Shown: piece after piece, positions 33,706-42,430 of the stretch
Layout of the letters: each line of letters begins with the position of its first letter
Position numbering within the stretch: position 1 is the first letter of the stretch
NCBI RefSeq assembly: GCF_017792025.1
Contig: NZ_CP046956.1
Span: 1,240,001 to 1,304,000 of the forward strand
Direction of reading: 5' to 3'
Origin: Sediminibacillus dalangtanensis
Lineage (GTDB): Bacteria; Bacillota; Bacilli; Bacillales; Amphibacillaceae
DNA: 64,000 nucleotides
The notes under the pieces: generated by a model
What the model saw: only the letters and a program-made list of their open reading frames with translations
Databases searched by the model: none
Told to the model about the DNA's origin: nothing
Position numbers and translations under genes: made by a program

Positions 33706-34260
33706 GTGGCTGATCAAGAAAAAAACATTGTCATAGGAGCGGGAGAGTACCACAACAATCCAGGCTGGATACATACACAGGAAGAGGAACTGAATTTGCT
33801 AGAAGAAGAAGGGTGGCGAAAAAAATTTGCTCCCGGCTCGGTTTCTGCCATTTTGGCAGAGCACGTTTGGGAACATCTTAGCTTTGAGGAAGGAATAATA
33901 GCAGCTGAAATATGCTACCGATACTTGCGTCCTGGAGGCTATGTCCGGTGTGCTGTACCTGACGCCAATTTCCGGAATGAAGAATATCAAATAGGAGTAC
34001 AAGTAGGCGGTCCCGGGTTTCCGGATCACCCGGCTGCCTCCCACAAAATTGTACATGACTATAAGAGTTTATCGAAAATGTTTCAAGCAGCTGGGTATGA
34101 TGTGAAGTTGCTGGAATTTTGTGATGAGCTGGGGGATTTTCATTACAAGCAATGGGATGAAAAAGCCGGGTTCATCTATCGATCAAAACGGTTTGATCAT
34201 CGCAACCAAAATGGACAGCTGGGATTCGTGTCTTTGATAGTGGATGCGATTAAGCGGTAA
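33706..34260 (+). CDS. Short class I SAM-dependent methyltransferase-like protein
   Basis: 184 residues from GTG 33706 after AAGGGGGA. It has the C-terminal half of a methyltransferase fold: AEHVWEHLSFEEGIIAAEIC and YLRPGGYVRCAVPDANF are post-motif II/III features of the predicted-methyltransferase COG4627-like group. The usual glycine-rich motif I is reduced to IVIGAGEYHNNPGWIHTQ. A short form is normal in that group. Last gene of the run; a terminator follows at 34379. Confidence 0.75.
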   Translation: MADQEKNIVIGAGEYHNNPGWIHTQEEELNLLEEEGWRKKFAPGSVSAILAEHVWEHLSFEEGIIAAEICYRYLRPGGYVRCAVPDANFRNEEYQIGVQVGGPGFPDHPAASHKIVHDYKSLSKMFQAAGYDVKLLEFCDELGDFHYKQWDEKAGFIYRSKRFDHRNQNGQLGFVSLIVDAIKR

Positions 34261-34378
34261 CCCTGCGCTCCTTGAAAGCGGGAGACGGATCAGCCAGTAC
34301 ATAGAATGCGATATTGCCAAGAGAAATAATTTGTCGGTGGATTTTTCGCTTTAGGAAAAATTCGCCGTGTTAAGCTGT

Positions 34379-34408
34379 CTGCAGCAAAAATGCTGCAGGC
34401 GGTTTTTT
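34379..34408 (+). terminator. Terminator ending the 29-34 kb gene run
   Basis: CTGCAGCA / TGCTGCAG (34379-34386 with 34391-34398), four-base A loop, followed by GGCGG and eight Ts. Confidence 0.85.
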
Positions 34409-34584
34409 TTCTTTTTTAGATGAAATAGTGAATTGTAAAGCCCGAACTCTATCCAATTAATCTAAATAAAATAGGGAGTAAACAAGCAGTTGTGATTAAC
34501 AGACAGAACGTGTTGCTCCCGATTTTAAAATAATGGTAGTTTAGGCTTGATTTCCTCTCGGAATTATTTATAATTAAAGTTAAA

Positions 34585-34599
34585 TAATAATTATTATAA
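34585..34599 (+). promoter_or_regulatory. PerR-like (Fur-family) box
   Basis: TAATAATTATTATAA matches the PerR consensus TTATAATnATTATAA at 13 of 14 defined positions and the Fur 7-1-7 consensus at 12. It lies 40-54 bases before the metal-ATPase start. B. subtilis PfeT/ZosA, a related P1B-4 ATPase, is PerR-regulated, which supports the PerR reading. Confidence 0.7.
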
Positions 34600-34638
34600 T
34601 GTGATAAGATTTATTAAGAATGAGAGGAAGTGTTGGAG

Positions 34639-36564
34639 ATGAGCTCCGAAGTCGTTGATGCGGGAACTGCAAAGGAAAAAACAGCATGCACTCCCATCAG
34701 CAAATTAGTTGATGGAATGATATTGCACGGTGAACTTATAGCGGCTATCATCAGTGGCCTGCTCGTGTTGACGGCCTGGTCGATGGAGGATAAAATAACG
34801 GAGCCATTGTACATTTTTCTGCATCTTGCAGCGTTTTTGATCGGCGGATTTGCAAAAGCGAAGGAAGGCATAATCGAAACCATTCAGGACAGGAAACTGA
34901 ATGTCGAAATGCTGATGGTATTTGCTGCAATAGGCTCAGCGGCAATAGGTTACTGGACAGAAGGAGCCATTTTGATTTTTATCTTTGCTTTAAGCGGGGC
35001 TCTGGAGACTTATACGATGAATAAAAGTCAAAAGGAGCTTTCCGGCTTAATGGATTTGCAGCCGCAAACAGCGGTGCGGCTTGTAAACGGAAAAGAAATG
35101 GCAGTAGCGGTTTCGGAATTGGCGGTGGGTGATCTTGTTTTCATTAAAGCAGGAGAAAGCGTACCTGCAGATGGACAGATAAGCAGAGGAAGCACTTCGT
35201 TGGATGAGTCAGCGATAACTGGTGAAGCATTTCCGGTGGAAAAACAGAAAGGTGACAACGTATTTGCCGGTACAATCAATCTGAATGGCGCCATTACTGT
35301 TGAAGTCAGCAAACCTGCTGATGAGACACTGTTCCAAAAAATCATCTATCTAGTCCAATCTGCTCAGAGTGAAAAGTCACCATCCCAGCTTTTTATCGAA
35401 CGATTTGAAGGTTCTTATGTGAACGTAGTCTTGCTTGCTGTTCTATTGATGATGGTGATTCCCCCTTTTGTAATTGCTTGGAGCTGGCAGGAAACGATTT
35501 ATCGTGCCATGGTGCTCCTGGTGGTAGCTTCACCGTGTGCATTGGTCGCTTCCATCATGCCGGCGATGCTATCATCGATTTCCAAAGGTGCCCGAAGCGG
35601 TATTCTGTTTAAAGGCGGAATCCATCTGGAAAAACTGTCCCGAATCAAGGTTGTAGCCTTCGATAAGACAGGTACGCTGACAGTAGGGCATCCTCACGTT
35701 ACCGATGCTTATTTCCGTGATGACGATGTGAGTATTTTAGAAAATATCCGGGCGATAGAAGCGAACTCCAATCATCCCTTGGCTCAATCGATTGTACGAT
35801 ATGCAGAATCACAAAAATACTTCCCGAAGTCTTTACCTGAACAAGTAATCGAGGAACGCGGCCACGGGATTAAGGCAGTATTGGGAGAATCGAGTTGGAA
35901 AATAGGCAGTGCTGAATTTGTCGGAAGCGAAGAGGCAGCCGAATTTCAAGGAGGAATTGCCGGTCGGTTGGCTGCAGAGGGAAAGACGGTTGTTTTTGCT
36001 GCCGACGAGAGGGGGATCGCTGCAGTGATAGCCCTCAAAGACACGGTTAGACCGGAAACGGCTGCGGCATTAAAAACATTGCAAAAAAATGGCATTACGA
36101 CCGTTATGCTGACCGGGGACAACGAAAAAACTGCTGCAGCAATAGCAGCGGAATGTGGAATCGATGATTTTAAGGCAGCGTGTCTGCCTGATGAGAAGTT
36201 AACTTATATCGACCGATTGAAAGATCAGTATGGAACGGTCGGCATGGTCGGTGACGGCATCAATGATGCACCCGCCCTGGCCACGGCTAATGTGGGAATA
36301 GCCATGGGGGCAGGTACCGATGTGGCACTGGAAACAGCAGATATCGTCTTGATGAAAAATGACTTAAGCAAGATCGCCGACGCTGTATCGCTTTCTCGGC
36401 GAATGAACAGGATCGTTAAACAAAATGTTTTCTTTTCTGTTGCTGTCATTCTGTTATTGATCATGACCAATTTTCTGCAGCTTCTCGATTTGCCATTAGG
36501 AGTAATCGGCCATGAAGGCAGTACGATTCTGGTTATTTTAAATGGGCTGCGGCTTTTGCGCTAG
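34639..36564 (+). CDS. P1B-4-type heavy-metal exporting ATPase (PfeT/ZosA-like)
   Basis: 641 residues. Eight-helix P1B architecture without an N-terminal metal-binding domain. Motifs: actuator TGEAFPVEK, membrane SPC (298-300), phosphorylated Asp342 in DKTGTLT, SNHPLAQS, TGDN, and GDGINDAPAL. The last helix carries HEGSTILVILNGLRLL, the P1B-4 signature for Fe(II)/Co/Zn export. TTG 34633 is a competing start. With the PerR-like box upstream, the likely job is iron efflux during peroxide stress. Confidence 0.9.
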   Translation: MSSEVVDAGTAKEKTACTPISKLVDGMILHGELIAAIISGLLVLTAWSMEDKITEPLYIFLHLAAFLIGGFAKAKEGIIETIQDRKLNVEMLMVFAAIGSAAIGYWTEGAILIFIFALSGALETYTMNKSQKELSGLMDLQPQTAVRLVNGKEMAVAVSELAVGDLVFIKAGESVPADGQISRGSTSLDESAITGEAFPVEKQKGDNVFAGTINLNGAITVEVSKPADETLFQKIIYLVQSAQSEKSPSQLFIERFEGSYVNVVLLAVLLMMVIPPFVIAWSWQETIYRAMVLLVVASPCALVASIMPAMLSSISKGARSGILFKGGIHLEKLSRIKVVAFDKTGTLTVGHPHVTDAYFRDDDVSILENIRAIEANSNHPLAQSIVRYAESQKYFPKSLPEQVIEERGHGIKAVLGESSWKIGSAEFVGSEEAAEFQGGIAGRLAAEGKTVVFAADERGIAAVIALKDTVRPETAAALKTLQKNGITTVMLTGDNEKTAAAIAAECGIDDFKAACLPDEKLTYIDRLKDQYGTVGMVGDGINDAPALATANVGIAMGAGTDVALETADIVLMKNDLSKIADAVSLSRRMNRIVKQNVFFSVAVILLLIMTNFLQLLDLPLGVIGHEGSTILVILNGLRLLR

Positions 36565-36581
36565 CTGGCAGTCTCCGATTG

Positions 36582-37712
36582 TCAGCTATGCCAGACTTCA
36601 TCCGCAATGTTTATAATGTGCTTTAATTTCGCCCACTGTTCTTCTTCTGTCAGCAGGTTTCCTTCTTCTGTTGAGGCAAAACCGCATTGCGGGCTCAAGC
36701 ATAGCTGATTTTTGTCTACATATTCCGCAGCTTGTTCGATGCGTTTCTTGATCAACTGTTTGTCCTCTAAATTACCGTGTTTGGAGGTGACCAGTCCTAA
36801 AACAATTTGCAAATCTGAACGATTGACAAAACGTAGTGGCTCGAATCCACCGGAACGATCGTCGTCATATTCAAGAAATAGACCGTCTACATCCAAACCG
36901 CCGAAAATCACTTCAGAAACAGCGTCATAACCACCAGAAGCGGCCCAGGTGGACTGATAGTTTCCCCGGCAAATGTGCATGGTAATGATCAGGTCATCTG
37001 GTTTATCGGCAATAGATTCGTTGATACATCGGGCAAAAAAGCGGCTGAGTTCGTCTGGGTCCTGTCCATTTTCACGTATCCGCGCACGTCCGTCTTCCGA
37101 GAAGAACAACGACCAGGATGTGTCATCGAGTTGTAAATAGCGACAGCCGGCATCATAAAAAGTTTGGATCGCTTTTTTGTACGCAGTGGTTAAGTCAGCG
37201 AAAAAGACTTCCTGGTCTTCATAAGGAGAGTATTCCAGTTTTCCGCGGAAATACAACATGTTGGGACTCGGTATCGTCATTTTGGCGGTATGGTCTCCGG
37301 CTATGTTATGTAAAAATTTATAATCTTCCACCATTGGATGCTCGCTGAAATTGACTTTTCCTGTGATTTTAATTCCGCGTGCTTTCGTTTTTGTACCATG
37401 GAATTGAATACCGCTTTCCGGTACGTAAGCTTCTACGCCATCAAGTTGCTCCAGAAAGTCGAAGTGCCACCAGGAACGGCGGAATTCTCCGTCTGTCACA
37501 GCCTGAAGACCCGCCTGTTTTTGTTTTTCCACTGCCCGGATAATCTCCTCGTCTTCCACGTTTCGAAGTTGTTCTGCTGTTATTTCTCCATTTTGCCGTT
37601 GCAAACGTGCCTGTTTAAGCCTTTCCGGACGCAGCAAGCTGCCGACATGATCTCCCTTAAACGGTGGGGTAGGAAGCACGTTTACAGGTTGGTCAAATTG
37701 ATTTTTTTCCAT
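36582..37712 (-). CDS. Cobalamin-independent methionine synthase family protein (YxjG/YxjH type)
   Basis: 376 residues, the size of B. subtilis YxjG/YxjH, from ATG 37712 with AAAGGAAG upstream. It corresponds to the C-terminal catalytic barrel of MetE: DHVGSLLRP at the start, GCRYLQLDDTSW, HICRGNYQ with a zinc-ligand His/Cys, and LCLSPQCGFAS with the second Cys. Short MetE-like proteins use an alternative methyl donor to make methionine from homocysteine. A SAM riboswitch lies upstream. Confidence 0.92.
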   Translation of the reverse strand: MEKNQFDQPVNVLPTPPFKGDHVGSLLRPERLKQARLQRQNGEITAEQLRNVEDEEIIRAVEKQKQAGLQAVTDGEFRRSWWHFDFLEQLDGVEAYVPESGIQFHGTKTKARGIKITGKVNFSEHPMVEDYKFLHNIAGDHTAKMTIPSPNMLYFRGKLEYSPYEDQEVFFADLTTAYKKAIQTFYDAGCRYLQLDDTSWSLFFSEDGRARIRENGQDPDELSRFFARCINESIADKPDDLIITMHICRGNYQSTWAASGGYDAVSEVIFGGLDVDGLFLEYDDDRSGGFEPLRFVNRSDLQIVLGLVTSKHGNLEDKQLIKKRIEQAAEYVDKNQLCLSPQCGFASTEEGNLLTEEEQWAKLKHIINIADEVWHS

Positions 37713-38036
37713 AAGAATCTTCCTTTCAACTAGTGAGTTAATGTTGGTTCCTAATGATGGTGCTTTTGCATAAAGATAGTAACGTAGATTGGGATTGTGC
37801 TTGATTTCCTTCTGTTTGAACAAGGTTAACCAATCGCTCCAGCACAATAGTTATTTGTTTGTTGGAGGCGCCTGTTTCAAGAAACACTATGCATCCTTTT
37901 CCCATAGTTGGAAAACAGTACGCAGACTATCATCGCAGGTATTTCCACAGCATGATACTAGCACCCAACTTGTAAAGGAAAGCTGGAAATCACTTTTACC
38001 GGTTTTCCTCCACTTAAAAGTGCAAGCCAAAAAAAC
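37713..38036 (-). other. Long untranslated leader between riboswitch terminator and the YxjG-type gene
   Basis: 324 bases separate the riboswitch terminator from the start codon on the minus strand, much longer than usual. Minus-strand frames here lack ribosome sites. There is no recognisable second riboswitch; the stretch contains no known repeat. It could hide a promoter or a lost small gene. Confidence 0.4.
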
Positions 38037-38068
38037 AAAAAAGAGTCTTCTAAGAAGAAGGCTCTTTT
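38036..38068 (-). terminator. Terminator of the second SAM riboswitch
   Basis: Minus-strand AGAGCCTTCT / AGAAGACTCT stem (one G-U pair) and a T run, just after the aptamer. Confidence 0.88.
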
Positions 38069-38077
38069 AATCCACGT

Positions 38078-38186
38078 TCTTCTTATCTGCTAGACACATA
38101 TGTCTACTGGATTTAGCACCATGCCGAATTTGGCTGGTTGCTGAGGTGTCTTCGGGCCAGTCCCTCAACCTCTCTTGATAAGCGCT
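38078..38186 (-). promoter_or_regulatory. SAM-I (S-box) riboswitch upstream of the YxjG-type gene
   Basis: Minus-strand core: GCTTATCAAGAGAGG, GAGGGACTGGCCC, CAGCAACCAGCC, GGTGCTAAATCC and the closing GATAAGAAG of P1. This matches the S-box consensus even better than the metNPQ copy. SAM excess should stop transcription before the methionine synthase gene. Confidence 0.95.
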
Positions 38187-38351
38187 TTATTCAATTTGCA
38201 TGATTAATTGTCATTAACCATACACTAAATGAAAAAGAAACACAACAGAATTTTTCAAATTTTCATTGCTGCAATAAAATGAATGCGCTTCCAATTTATT
38301 TCCGCTATAATGATAAAAAGATAGTTAAATAGATTTATAAGAGGGGATGGA

Positions 38352-39302
38352 ATGAAAAAGAGAATAGGTTGGATTACCGGTGGCATTGTGGTTCTGCTAA
38401 CAGTTGCGCTTCTGGGTGGAAGTAATTATTTTTATAACCAGGGAGTCAATCGGGGGGAACAAGTCGAACTTTATAGCGAAGAGCCACCGGTGTTGCCGAG
38501 TAGCGAGGCAGACCGTAAATTGTTGGCAGAAGCGCAGGACTGGTTTGCCGCTAAGAAACTCAAAGAATTGGAAATGACATCCTATGATGGATTGAACCTA
38601 AAGGCTCATTATTTGCAAAATCCGCAAGAGTCCGGGAAAGCAGTTATACTGGCACATGGCTATCGAGGTTATGGGCAGCAAATGGGTGACCTAGCCAAAT
38701 TTTATTATGATCATGGATTTTCGATTCTTATGCCGGATGCACGTGGCCATGGGGAGAGCGAAGGGGATTATATCGGTTATGGCTGGCACGATCGCCTGGA
38801 TTACCAAGGATGGATAAAACGGTTAATCGATGATTATCGAATGGATAGCATCTTTTTGCATGGTAATTCAATGGGAGCCGCATTAGTATTGATGACCAGC
38901 GGAGAAGATTTGCCTTCTCAAGTAAAAGGAATTATTGCGGATAGTGGATATACGGATGTAAGTGAGGAATTGTCTCATCAACTTCGGCATTTGTATCATC
39001 TGCCTGCTTTTCCCTTGATATCTATCACTAGTGGTATGACTAAACTTCGCGCTGGTTACTGGTTTGGCGAGGCTTCGGCCATTGAGCAGGTCAAAGACAA
39101 CACCCGGCCGTTGTTTATTATACATGGCGACCGGGATGAACTCGTCCCCACCGAAATGGCGCATCGATTGTACGAGGCAGCCGATAGCGAAAAACAGTTG
39201 TGGATCGTACCGGGAGCTGGGCATACGGATGCTTACGCCGCTGCGACTGCCGAATTTCAAAAACGATTGGAAGCATTTATCGAGTCGGCTCTTGGTTTCT
39301 GA
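38352..39302 (+). CDS. Membrane-anchored alpha/beta hydrolase
   Basis: 316 residues. An N-terminal signal anchor (ITGGIVVLLTVALLGGSNYF) precedes a hydrolase domain of the YqkD/BAAT type: HGYRGYGQQM oxyanion loop, PDARGHGES, nucleophile elbow HGNSMGAAL, catalytic Asp in IIHGDRDELVP and His in GAGHTDAY. It should act at the outer membrane face on an ester or peptide. AGAGGGGATGG precedes the ATG. The TetR regulator follows in the same direction but has its own promoter. Confidence 0.87.
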   Translation: MKKRIGWITGGIVVLLTVALLGGSNYFYNQGVNRGEQVELYSEEPPVLPSSEADRKLLAEAQDWFAAKKLKELEMTSYDGLNLKAHYLQNPQESGKAVILAHGYRGYGQQMGDLAKFYYDHGFSILMPDARGHGESEGDYIGYGWHDRLDYQGWIKRLIDDYRMDSIFLHGNSMGAALVLMTSGEDLPSQVKGIIADSGYTDVSEELSHQLRHLYHLPAFPLISITSGMTKLRAGYWFGEASAIEQVKDNTRPLFIIHGDRDELVPTEMAHRLYEAADSEKQLWIVPGAGHTDAYAAATAEFQKRLEAFIESALGF

Positions 39303-39397
39303 AACGGAAAGAATTTTCCTCTTTAACGAAAGGCATCTTTGTCAGGATTGTAAGCGTTTTTGGCAAAGAGGAGAGTTTAGTTATAATAAAAATATAT

Positions 39398-39426
39398 TTG
39401 AAACGATACCGTCCAGGTTGTATAGT
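39398..39426 (+). promoter_or_regulatory. Promoter with embedded TetR operator, before the regulator gene
   Basis: TTGAAA (39398-39403), 17-bp spacer, TATAGT (39421-39426). The spacer and -10 box contain ACCGTCCAGGTTGTATAGT (39408-39426), matching the operator copies at 40465 and 40501. This points to autoregulation of the TetR gene. Confidence 0.75.
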
Positions 39427-39463
39427 AAAGGGCATAAAATATGATAATCAAGAGGAGATTTTC

Positions 39464-40000
39464 ATGGGCAGACATTCTAGAAAAGTAGAAATACTTACTG
39501 CTGCATCCAAAATCGTCAGCGAACGAGGGATATTTAATCTGACCTTGGAAGCTGTTGCGGAGGAAGCTGGTATCAGTAAGGGAGGATTATTGTACCATTT
39601 TCCTTCCAAAGAAGCCCTGGTAGAAGGAATGGTGGAACACTTGACCAATAACTATCGGGAAAAAATCGCCAACAATGCAGAAATGGATCCGGAAGAAAAA
39701 GGGCAGTGGGTGCGTGCCTATGTAAACGTCACTTTTAATCAAGTATATCAAAATAAAGACATGAATGCCGGATTGCTGGCAGCAAAGGCGGTCAATGAAA
39801 AACTGCTTGATCCCATTCGGGAACTGTATGCTGAATGGCAGCAGGAAATTGAAGAGGATGGGATTGATCCCGTAAAGGCAACCATTATCCGTCTTGCTTC
39901 AGATGGTATCTGGCTGGCGGAGTTATTTGATATTTACCATATCGAGCAGGAGAAAAAGGAAGAGGTTTACAAGACACTATTAGAGTGGGCCGACGAATAA
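39464..40000 (+). CDS. TetR/AcrR-family regulator, probable repressor of the carnitine operon
   Basis: 178 residues from ATG 39464 with AAGAGGAG upstream. The N-terminal helix-turn-helix is ILTAASKIVSERGIFNLTLE followed by VAEEAGISKGGLLYHFPSKEAL, a textbook TetR_N domain. The C-terminal ligand domain (TetR_C_33-like) contains NKDMNAGLLAAKAVNEKLLD. Operator copies in its own promoter and in the cdhC promoter argue that it controls itself and cdhCAB; carnitine or a pathway intermediate would be the logical ligand (inference). Confidence 0.88.
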   Translation: MGRHSRKVEILTAASKIVSERGIFNLTLEAVAEEAGISKGGLLYHFPSKEALVEGMVEHLTNNYREKIANNAEMDPEEKGQWVRAYVNVTFNQVYQNKDMNAGLLAAKAVNEKLLDPIRELYAEWQQEIEEDGIDPVKATIIRLASDGIWLAELFDIYHIEQEKKEEVYKTLLEWADE

Positions 40001-40170
40001 GGTTGCTCCCTTTATTTAAAAAAACACTGTTAAAGGATTGTCAGGGTTATCTTATCCGGTTCAGGCTGTGAAATGTCGATACATCAGCGGCTCTTTAGCA
40101 AAACGCATGTTATTACATGATAGCTGAATCCTGCTCCAAAATATTGAACGAAAAAAGAATAGTACACCTG

Positions 40171-40246
40171 GAGGATGGGACAAAACCATCGTGACCAACA
40201 CAAAACCCGAGCGAATTCGAACCATTCGAATTCGCTCGGGTTTTGT
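40171..40246. repeat. Solo MITE end with a 22-bp perfect hairpin
   Basis: GGATGGGACAAAACCATCG (40172-40190) then TGACCAACA resembles the left end of the MITE-like elements at 47715 and 61298. It is followed by a perfect 22-bp stem with a CCA loop (40200-40221 with 40225-40246; arm starts ACAAAACCCGAGCGAATTCG). In the other copies this position holds a hairpin with arm CCGAACGA. The hairpin could terminate the tetR transcript. Confidence 0.75.
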
Positions 40247-40259
40247 TTTTTATAAATTA

Positions 40260-40310
40260 ATTTCAGAGATGTCTAGCTCCAGCGCCTACCCCCTCGAGGT
40301 CTTAAACCTA
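40260..40310. repeat. Repeat family A, 5' fragment
   Basis: ATTTCAGAGATGTCTAGCTC then CAGCGCCTACCCCCTCGAGG matches the beginnings of the copies at 14766 and 49872; the right half is missing. Confidence 0.75.
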
Positions 40311-40454
40311 TCTCACCTTCTACATATTTCACCAATCCCGAACAAATTTAAAAAAGTTTTATTACCCTCCCTCCTACCACTGCTGACAAGGGATTGAGCG
40401 GTCATCCTTCCATGGAAGAAAAGGAATGTAACCCCTTACATAATGATGAACGGT

Positions 40455-40519
40455 TTGAAACAAAACCGTCTGGATGGTATAGTTTAAAACGTGTTTTCAA
40501 ACCGTCCGGACAGTACAGT
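40455..40519 (+). promoter_or_regulatory. cdhC promoter with two TetR operators
   Basis: TTGAAA (40455-40460), 17-bp spacer, TATAGT (40478-40483), identical hexamers and spacing to the tetR promoter. Operator 2 is ACCGTCTGGATGGTATAGT (40465-40483), inside the spacer and -10 box. Operator 3 is ACCGTCCGGACAGTACAGT (40501-40519), about where transcription starts. Operator 3 contains the near-perfect palindrome ACCGTCCGGACAGT. Confidence 0.78.
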
Positions 40520-40563
40520 AAAATGTAAAATCTACTTACGAAATAAATAGGGAGGAATCCTTC

Positions 40564-41457
40564 ATGAATAAAGTTCTTTTGACTGCAGCCGTTACTGGCG
40601 CAGGGGATACGACGAAAAAAAGCAAGCATGTACCTGTCACACCGAAAGAAATTGCAGAAGCAGCCATTGCTTCCGCGAAAGCCGGGGCCACTGTAGCACA
40701 TGTACATGCCCGTGACCCGGAGACCGGAGGGATCAGTCATCATATTGATCATTATCGAGAGATTGTAGACCGTATCCGTGAATCGGAAACAGATGTGATT
40801 ATCAACATTACTTCAGGTGGGGGTGGAGACTTCATCCCTAGTCTTGACACACCGGCAGCCGGAGGGAACGGAACCGATATGCAAACACCGGCAGAGAGAC
40901 ACGAGCCGGTAGGAGAGCTGCTCCCGGAAATGTGTACGTTGGACTGCGGCAGTACGAATTTTGGGAACATGATTTATCTTAGCCCGACAGACTGGCTGCG
41001 CGAACAGGCAAAGCTTGTCCAGGCCAGTGGAGTGAAGCCGGAGCTGGAATGCTTTGACACTGGCCACCTTCGTTTTGCTAAACAATTGATCGATGAAGGA
41101 CTGATAGACGGTGATCCAATGTTCCAGTTCTGCCTGGGTATTCCTTGGGGAGCGGAAGCGGATGTCGAAACCATGACGTACATGAAAAATCGATTGCCTG
41201 AAAATGCCCATTGGTCTGCATTTGGCATTGGCAGAATGCAATTGCCAATCGCTGCTCAAGCAGCGATGCTAGGCGGCAATGTCCGCGTGGGATTGGAAGA
41301 CAACCTGTATTTGAGCAAAGGTGTTTTTGCGCGGAATGATCAGCTTGTCGAAAAGGCGATCACTATGCTGCACGGAAACGGTATGGAAGTGATGACACCA
41401 CAAGAAGCCCGTGAATCTTACGGATTGAGAAACCCGAACGGAGGAATGAAATCATGA
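40564..41457 (+). CDS. cdhC: 3-dehydrocarnitine cleavage enzyme (BKACE/DUF849)
   Basis: 297 residues. BKACE signature: LTAAVTGAGDTTKKS, AHVHARDPETG with zinc-ligand His residues, and GNVRVGLEDNLYLSKG with the conserved Glu near the C-terminus. The family condenses a beta-keto acid with acetyl-CoA to give acetoacetate and a new CoA ester. Beside carnitine dehydrogenase and a thioesterase in the order C-A-B known from Pseudomonas cdhCAB, the substrate is most likely 3-dehydrocarnitine and the product betainyl-CoA. First gene of the operon; AGGGAGG precedes the ATG. Confidence 0.9.
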   Translation: MNKVLLTAAVTGAGDTTKKSKHVPVTPKEIAEAAIASAKAGATVAHVHARDPETGGISHHIDHYREIVDRIRESETDVIINITSGGGGDFIPSLDTPAAGGNGTDMQTPAERHEPVGELLPEMCTLDCGSTNFGNMIYLSPTDWLREQAKLVQASGVKPELECFDTGHLRFAKQLIDEGLIDGDPMFQFCLGIPWGAEADVETMTYMKNRLPENAHWSAFGIGRMQLPIAAQAAMLGGNVRVGLEDNLYLSKGVFARNDQLVEKAITMLHGNGMEVMTPQEARESYGLRNPNGGMKS

Positions 41458-42428
41458 ATCAAACAACACAATCAACGAAGACATTTGCAGTCATCGGCAC
41501 CGGGGTTATCGGCAATGGCTGGATCGCACGCTTCTTGGCTAATGGTCATGATGTCGTAGCCTTTGATCCTGCAGAAGGAGCCGAAGAGAAAACGCGCCGT
41601 GCAGTGGAATTGGCATGGCCATCCCTGAAGGAAATCGGATTGGCTGAAGGGGCAACCATTGATCGCTTGCGCTTTGTTCCTACCATAGAAGAAGCAGTTG
41701 CACAAGCTGATCTGATTCAAGAAAACGTACCGGAACGGGAAGAACTGAAAAAAAACGTGCTGGCTAGCATTGATCAGCATGCCAAGCCGGACGCAATCAT
41801 CGGCTCGAGTACTTCCGGCATTATGCCATCGACGTTGCAGGAAGGTTTGCAGCATCCAGAGCGCCTCGTTGTCGCCCATCCATTCAACCCGGTCTATATT
41901 TTGCCATTAGTGGAATTGGTCGGCGGAAAAGCTACCAGTCAGGCGACGATCGATGCAGCAAAAGAAGTTTATGCTGCTATCCAAATGAAGCCGCTGGTCA
42001 TCCGTAAAGAAATCGAGGGTCATTTAGCCGACCGCTTAATGGAAGCTTTGTGGCGCGAGGCACTTCATATGGTGAATGACGGAGTGGCAACAACCGAGGA
42101 AGTGGATGCCGCCATTATTTATGGAGCAGGTCTGCGCTGGGCGCAAATGGGGCCATTCCTGACATTCCATTTGGCCGGCGGTGAACAAGGAATGCGCCAT
42201 ATGCTCGAACAATTCGGGCCAGCATTGAAGCAGCCGTGGACCAAACTGGTCGCACCAGAGTTGACCGATGAGTTGAAAGAAAGGGTTATTGAAGGCTGCG
42301 AATCCCATGCTGGTGATGCTTCTATTGCCGAATTGGAAAGCAAACGGAATGAATTTCTCGTCAAAGTGCTGGATTTAGTGGAGGATTACTGGCCGGAAAC
42401 AAAAAGTATTGCTAAAAGAGGTGAGTAA
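41454..42428 (+). CDS. cdhA: L-carnitine dehydrogenase
   Basis: 324 residues in the 3-hydroxyacyl-CoA dehydrogenase fold: NAD motif VIGTGVIGNGWIARFLANGH, HPFNPVYILPLVELVGG with the catalytic His, and a helical C-terminal domain with IYGAGLRWAQMGPFLTFHLA. The last motif (GLRWA) typifies L-carnitine dehydrogenases. It oxidises L-carnitine to 3-dehydrocarnitine with NAD+ in the cytoplasm. Its ATG overlaps the stop of cdhC by four bases. Some carnitine dehydrogenases are fused to the thioesterase; here the two are separate. Confidence 0.92.
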   Translation: MNQTTQSTKTFAVIGTGVIGNGWIARFLANGHDVVAFDPAEGAEEKTRRAVELAWPSLKEIGLAEGATIDRLRFVPTIEEAVAQADLIQENVPEREELKKNVLASIDQHAKPDAIIGSSTSGIMPSTLQEGLQHPERLVVAHPFNPVYILPLVELVGGKATSQATIDAAKEVYAAIQMKPLVIRKEIEGHLADRLMEALWREALHMVNDGVATTEEVDAAIIYGAGLRWAQMGPFLTFHLAGGEQGMRHMLEQFGPALKQPWTKLVAPELTDELKERVIEGCESHAGDASIAELESKRNEFLVKVLDLVEDYWPETKSIAKRGE

Positions 42429-42430
42429 AG

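Noticed and set aside
40191..40397. 68-codon frame upstream of the cdhC promoter
   Set aside because: It reads through the 22-bp hairpin and a repeat fragment.
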